In this document: positions 61,583-64,000 of the stretch, in pieces
Layout: every line of letters begins with the position of its first letter
Position numbering within the stretch: position 1 is the first letter of the stretch
NCBI RefSeq assembly: GCF_002903165.1
Contig: NZ_PPSK01000017.1
Span: forward strand, 1-64,000
Length of the DNA stretch: 64,000 nt
Direction of reading: 5' to 3'
From: Halopseudomonas oceani
Lineage (GTDB): Bacteria > Pseudomonadota > Gammaproteobacteria > Pseudomonadales > Pseudomonadaceae
Notes under the pieces: model-generated
What the model was told of the DNA's origin: nothing
The model's database searches: none
The model's input: the letters and a program-made list of their open reading frames with translations, nothing else
Made by a program: the position numbers and the translations under genes

Positions 61583-61681
61583 TGTTACCCCAAAGGTGTT
61601 ACCGCGGATTCGACTAAAGTGTTACCTCTGTGCGGGTTAGGGGTAACAGTTTTGTGGGAACTTTCCTGGTAACAGGTAACA
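61583..61681. promoter_or_regulatory. Cluster of six half-sites upstream of crcZ, probable CbrB UAS
   Basis: TGTTACC occurs at 61583-61589, 61597-61603 and 61620-61626. Its complement GGTAACA occurs at 61642-61648, 61668-61674 and 61675-61681. All six lie 75-175 bp upstream of the predicted crcZ start, the usual distance for a sigma54 enhancer. The facing pair 61620/61642 has a 15-bp gap. Assignment to CbrB rests on position and on TGTTAC/GTAACA motifs I recall for CbrB. Confidence 0.75.
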
Positions 61682-61709
61682 CATTGGTGTGACGGTGGTG
61701 CTGCGCAGA

Positions 61710-61737
61710 GGAGGGCGCAAGGGTTTTTGCGCCCTCC
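61710..61737 (-). terminator. Hairpin after cbrB
   Basis: GGAGGGCGCAA / TTGCGCCCTCC, an 11-bp perfect stem with a 6-nt loop, 20 nt past the cbrB stop. No T-run follows. Confidence 0.65.
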
Positions 61738-61756
61738 GATTGCGGGAGAGGTGGGA

Positions 61757-63181
61757 TCAGGTGTTGGCCGTTTTCTTGCGGGGAATGCCCAGGCGTTGGC
61801 GGCGCTCCCACAGGCATTTGCGGCTGATGCCGAGCTTGTGCGCCAGTTGAGTCTCGGTCATATGGTCCTGGTGCTCGAGCACGAAATGTTGGAAATAGTC
61901 CTCCAGAGACAGGTCCTCGGCCGGTTCCTGCCCAGGAGTCACCTCATTCTTCATGGTTTCCAGCGCGTTTGCGGCTTCCGAGGCGCGTTCGATCTCGGCA
62001 TCCAGCTCGATCCCCAGCAGGTCGGCGGTGATTTCCTCGTGGTCGCAGAGAATGGCTGAGCGCTCAATGGCGTTCTCCAGCTCCCGTACGTTGCCCGGCC
62101 AGCTGTAGGCGAGGATCGCCCGCTCGGCATCTTTACTGAAGTGCAGGCCTTCCATATTCATGTTGCGTGCCGCGCGCTGCAGCAGCGCCTCGGCGATTAG
62201 CATCACGTCACGGCCCCGCTCGCGCAGCGGCGGCAGGCGCAGTTCGATGACGTTCAGACGGTAATACAAGTCTTCGCGGAACAGGCCCTGACGCGCCATG
62301 GTCTTGAGGTCCCGGTGGGTCGCCGCTACTAGGCGGACATCCACCTTGTGCGATTGCACCGAACCAACCCGACGAATCTCGCCTTCCTGCAGCACCCGCA
62401 ACAGACGCGCCTGCGCTTCCAGTGGCAACTCACCGATCTCGTCAAGGAACAGGGTGCCGCCGTCGGCTGCTTCGACCAGACCGGTGCGGTTGCTAGTGGC
62501 GCCAGTGAAGGAGCCTTTTTCGTGGCCGAACAGCTCGGACTCGATCAGGGTTTCCGGAATGGCAGCGCAGTTCACCGAAATCAGCGGAGCCTTGGCGCGC
62601 TGGGATTGCTCGTGCATGGCGCGGGCGACCAGTTCCTTGCCCGTGCCAGACTCGCCCTGGATCAAGACGGTAGAGTCGGTCGGGGCAACTTTGCGGATGC
62701 GCTTGAACAGGGTCTGCATGGCGTCGCAGGCGCCGATGATTCCCATGTCGGTGCCGCCGGTGTCGCCCTTGCTCGGTTGCTCTGGCGGTGGACTGGCGGC
62801 CGGTGCACTCGTTGCCTGCTGTTTGCGTTCGCTGCCAGCGGCAATGATGCGCTGCACGGTTTCGACCATCTCGTCGTGGTCGAACGGTTTGGCGATGTAG
62901 TCGACCGCGCCCATTTTCATCGAATCCACGGCTGAACGCAGGCTGGCGTAACTGGTCATGATCAGGACGGGCGTATTTGGCGCGCGGCGGATCATCTCGG
63001 TGCCGGGATCTCCCGGCAGGCGAAGGTCGCTGATGATCAGCTTGAAACTGTCTAGGTCGTGTCGCTCGACGGCCTCGCTGACCGAGCCGGCTTCCTCAAC
63101 CTGGTAGTGGTGGCGTTCCAGCAACCGCTTTAACGCCGTGCGGATGATGGCTTCGTCTTCAACAACCAGAATGTCTGACAT
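61757..63181 (-). CDS. cbrB: Sigma54-dependent response regulator CbrB
   Basis: A 474-aa NtrC-type activator of carbon and nitrogen use, paired with CbrA. The receiver domain (1-120) has the acidic pocket (VEDE) and phospho-acceptor Asp52 (IISDLRLPG). The AAA+ domain has Walker A GESGTGKE, Walker B GGTLFLDEIGEL, and the sigma54-contacting loop reads GSFTGA rather than GAFTGA. The C-terminal Fis-type HTH is AHKLGISRKCLWERRQRLGI. It lies 34 bp after cbrA and directly upstream of crcZ. Confidence 0.95.
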   Translation of the reverse strand: MSDILVVEDEAIIRTALKRLLERHHYQVEEAGSVSEAVERHDLDSFKLIISDLRLPGDPGTEMIRRAPNTPVLIMTSYASLRSAVDSMKMGAVDYIAKPFDHDEMVETVQRIIAAGSERKQQATSAPAASPPPEQPSKGDTGGTDMGIIGACDAMQTLFKRIRKVAPTDSTVLIQGESGTGKELVARAMHEQSQRAKAPLISVNCAAIPETLIESELFGHEKGSFTGATSNRTGLVEAADGGTLFLDEIGELPLEAQARLLRVLQEGEIRRVGSVQSHKVDVRLVAATHRDLKTMARQGLFREDLYYRLNVIELRLPPLRERGRDVMLIAEALLQRAARNMNMEGLHFSKDAERAILAYSWPGNVRELENAIERSAILCDHEEITADLLGIELDAEIERASEAANALETMKNEVTPGQEPAEDLSLEDYFQHFVLEHQDHMTETQLAHKLGISRKCLWERRQRLGIPRKKTANT

Positions 63182-63215
63182 AGTTACCTCACAGGTGACG
63201 GCGCCTGTTACAGCT

Positions 63216-64000
63216 TCAGGCAGGGGCGCCGTTACCGCTCATGCTATAGCGCGGCAGGGTAATGGTGAAGCGGGTGCCACGCTGGGTTGTCTGGTCGACC
63301 GGGCTGTCGATAGTTATCTGGCCATAATGCTCTTCGATGATGGAGTAGACCAGTGCCAATCCGAGCCCGGTGCCTGTCCCTGGTTCCTTGGTAGTGAAGA
63401 ACGGCTCGAACAGCCGGTCCATGATTTCCTTGTCGATGCCGCCGCCCTGATCTTCTACCTGCAGCAGCACCTGATGTTCGTTTTCCTGCGTGGCGATGGT
63501 GATGGTGTCGCCACTGTGACTGGCATCGCGGGCATTGCCCAGCAGGTTGATCAGCACCTGCACCAGACGTTGTGAGTCACCGGCGACCAGATGCTCAGGC
63601 CGACACAGGTTAACATACTTGACCTCCGGCCCCCTGCGATTGAGCGAAAGCAGGTGAATGGCTTCGTTGGTACAGGAGGCCAGGTCGACCGGTTCGTTGG
63701 GGTTCTGGTGGCGGCTGCCAACGTGGGCAAAATTGACCAGCGACTGCACGATGCGCGAGACCCGCCGGGTCTGGTCGAGAATCTGCTCCGCCGCTTCGCG
63801 TGACTCGGACTGTTCTGACTCGTCACGCAGATTCTGCGCCAAACAGGCGATGCCGGTAATCGGGTTGCCAATCTCGTGGGCGACGCCGGCAGCCAGACGG
63901 CCGATTGAGGCCAGGCGCTCGGAGTGCATCAGCTCCTCTTCCAGCATCTGGTTTTCGGTCTGATCCTCGACCAGCAGTACCAGGCCGCTACCGCCGACGT
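63216..64000 (-). CDS. cbrA: Sensor histidine kinase CbrA (partial, C-terminal part)
   Basis: The frame is open to the window edge, so the N-terminus (in Pseudomonas CbrA a large transporter-like and PAS region) is missing. The visible 261 residues contain the end of a sensor domain (LVLLVEDQTENQ), the dimerisation motif with phospho-His in AAGVAHEIGNPITGI, the N box (VLINLLGNARDASHSGD) and the G boxes (VEDQGGGIDKEI, EPGTGTGLGLALVYS). cbrB follows 34 bp downstream on the same strand; the pair activates crcZ. Confidence 0.93.
   Translation of the reverse strand, partial: VGGSGLVLLVEDQTENQMLEEELMHSERLASIGRLAAGVAHEIGNPITGIACLAQNLRDESEQSESREAAEQILDQTRRVSRIVQSLVNFAHVGSRHQNPNEPVDLASCTNEAIHLLSLNRRGPEVKYVNLCRPEHLVAGDSQRLVQVLINLLGNARDASHSGDTITIATQENEHQVLLQVEDQGGGIDKEIMDRLFEPFFTTKEPGTGTGLGLALVYSIIEEHYGQITIDSPVDQTTQRGTRFTITLPRYSMSGNGAPA

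Overview
The window is a chromosomal segment from a gammaproteobacterium of the Pseudomonadaceae, probably Pseudomonas or a close relative such as Halopseudomonas. Three things point there. The tmRNA on the minus strand encodes the tag ANDDNYALAA, which is the Pseudomonas tag. From memory, the gene order smpB-ratA-rnfH / bamE / fur / recN / grpE-dnaK-dnaJ-dapB / carAB-greA / yhbY / rlmE-ftsH-folP-glmM-tpiA-secG / tRNA-Leu / tRNA-fMet-rimP-nusA-infB-rbfA-truB-rpsO-pnp ... acs ... panC-panB-folK-pcnB-(crcZ)-cbrB-cbrA matches the P. aeruginosa PAO1 block that runs from cbrA to smpB. Codon usage is that of a moderately high-GC genome, which creates many long antisense shadow ORFs.

Layout. 1-2.1 kb is the edge of an integrated element: a P4-type tyrosine integrase and an unknown gene abut the 3' end of ssrA (tmRNA, 2097-2452). 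2.5-5.5 kb holds smpB, a sodium-symporter gene, ratA and rnfH. 5.5-13 kb holds bamE, fur, recN (with a LexA box) and the heat-shock operon grpE-dnaK-dnaJ with two sigma32-type promoters, then dapB. A secreted protein of unknown function (13.1-13.9 kb) sits between dapB and carAB. 14-26 kb is a run of housekeeping genes (carAB, greA, yhbY, rlmE, ftsH, folP, glmM, tpiA, secG). 26-35 kb carries two tRNAs and the transcription/translation operon rimP-nusA-infB-rbfA-truB-rpsO-pnp, with strong RNA hairpins at several junctions.

35.3-53.6 kb is the variable part. It contains a periplasmic HAD phosphatase, an NHL-propeller membrane protein, a DsbA-like oxidoreductase, a tiny secreted protein, a LysR regulator and a GNAT. 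These are followed by a MarR/siderophore-interacting-protein pair with a clear palindromic operator, thpR, a cupin, rsuA, a sterol-desaturase-like hydroxylase divergent from an AraC regulator, and an orphan CHASE histidine kinase. Small proteins (YjbR, CPCC, MAPEG, MOSC) come next. The stretch ends with a two-gene beta-oxidation-like operon (FadJ-like and thiolase-like) in which several catalytic residues have been lost.

53.6-61 kb returns to central metabolism: acetyl-CoA acetyltransferase, acs, panC-panB-folK-pcnB. 61.1-64 kb holds the carbon-catabolite control locus: the sRNA crcZ with a sigma54 promoter and a cluster of six upstream half-sites, the response regulator cbrB, and the 3' part of cbrA running off the window edge. 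The most interesting items are the degenerate FadJ/thiolase pair, the crcZ control region, the MarR and AraC operators, and the grpE stop codon embedded in a second sigma32 promoter.
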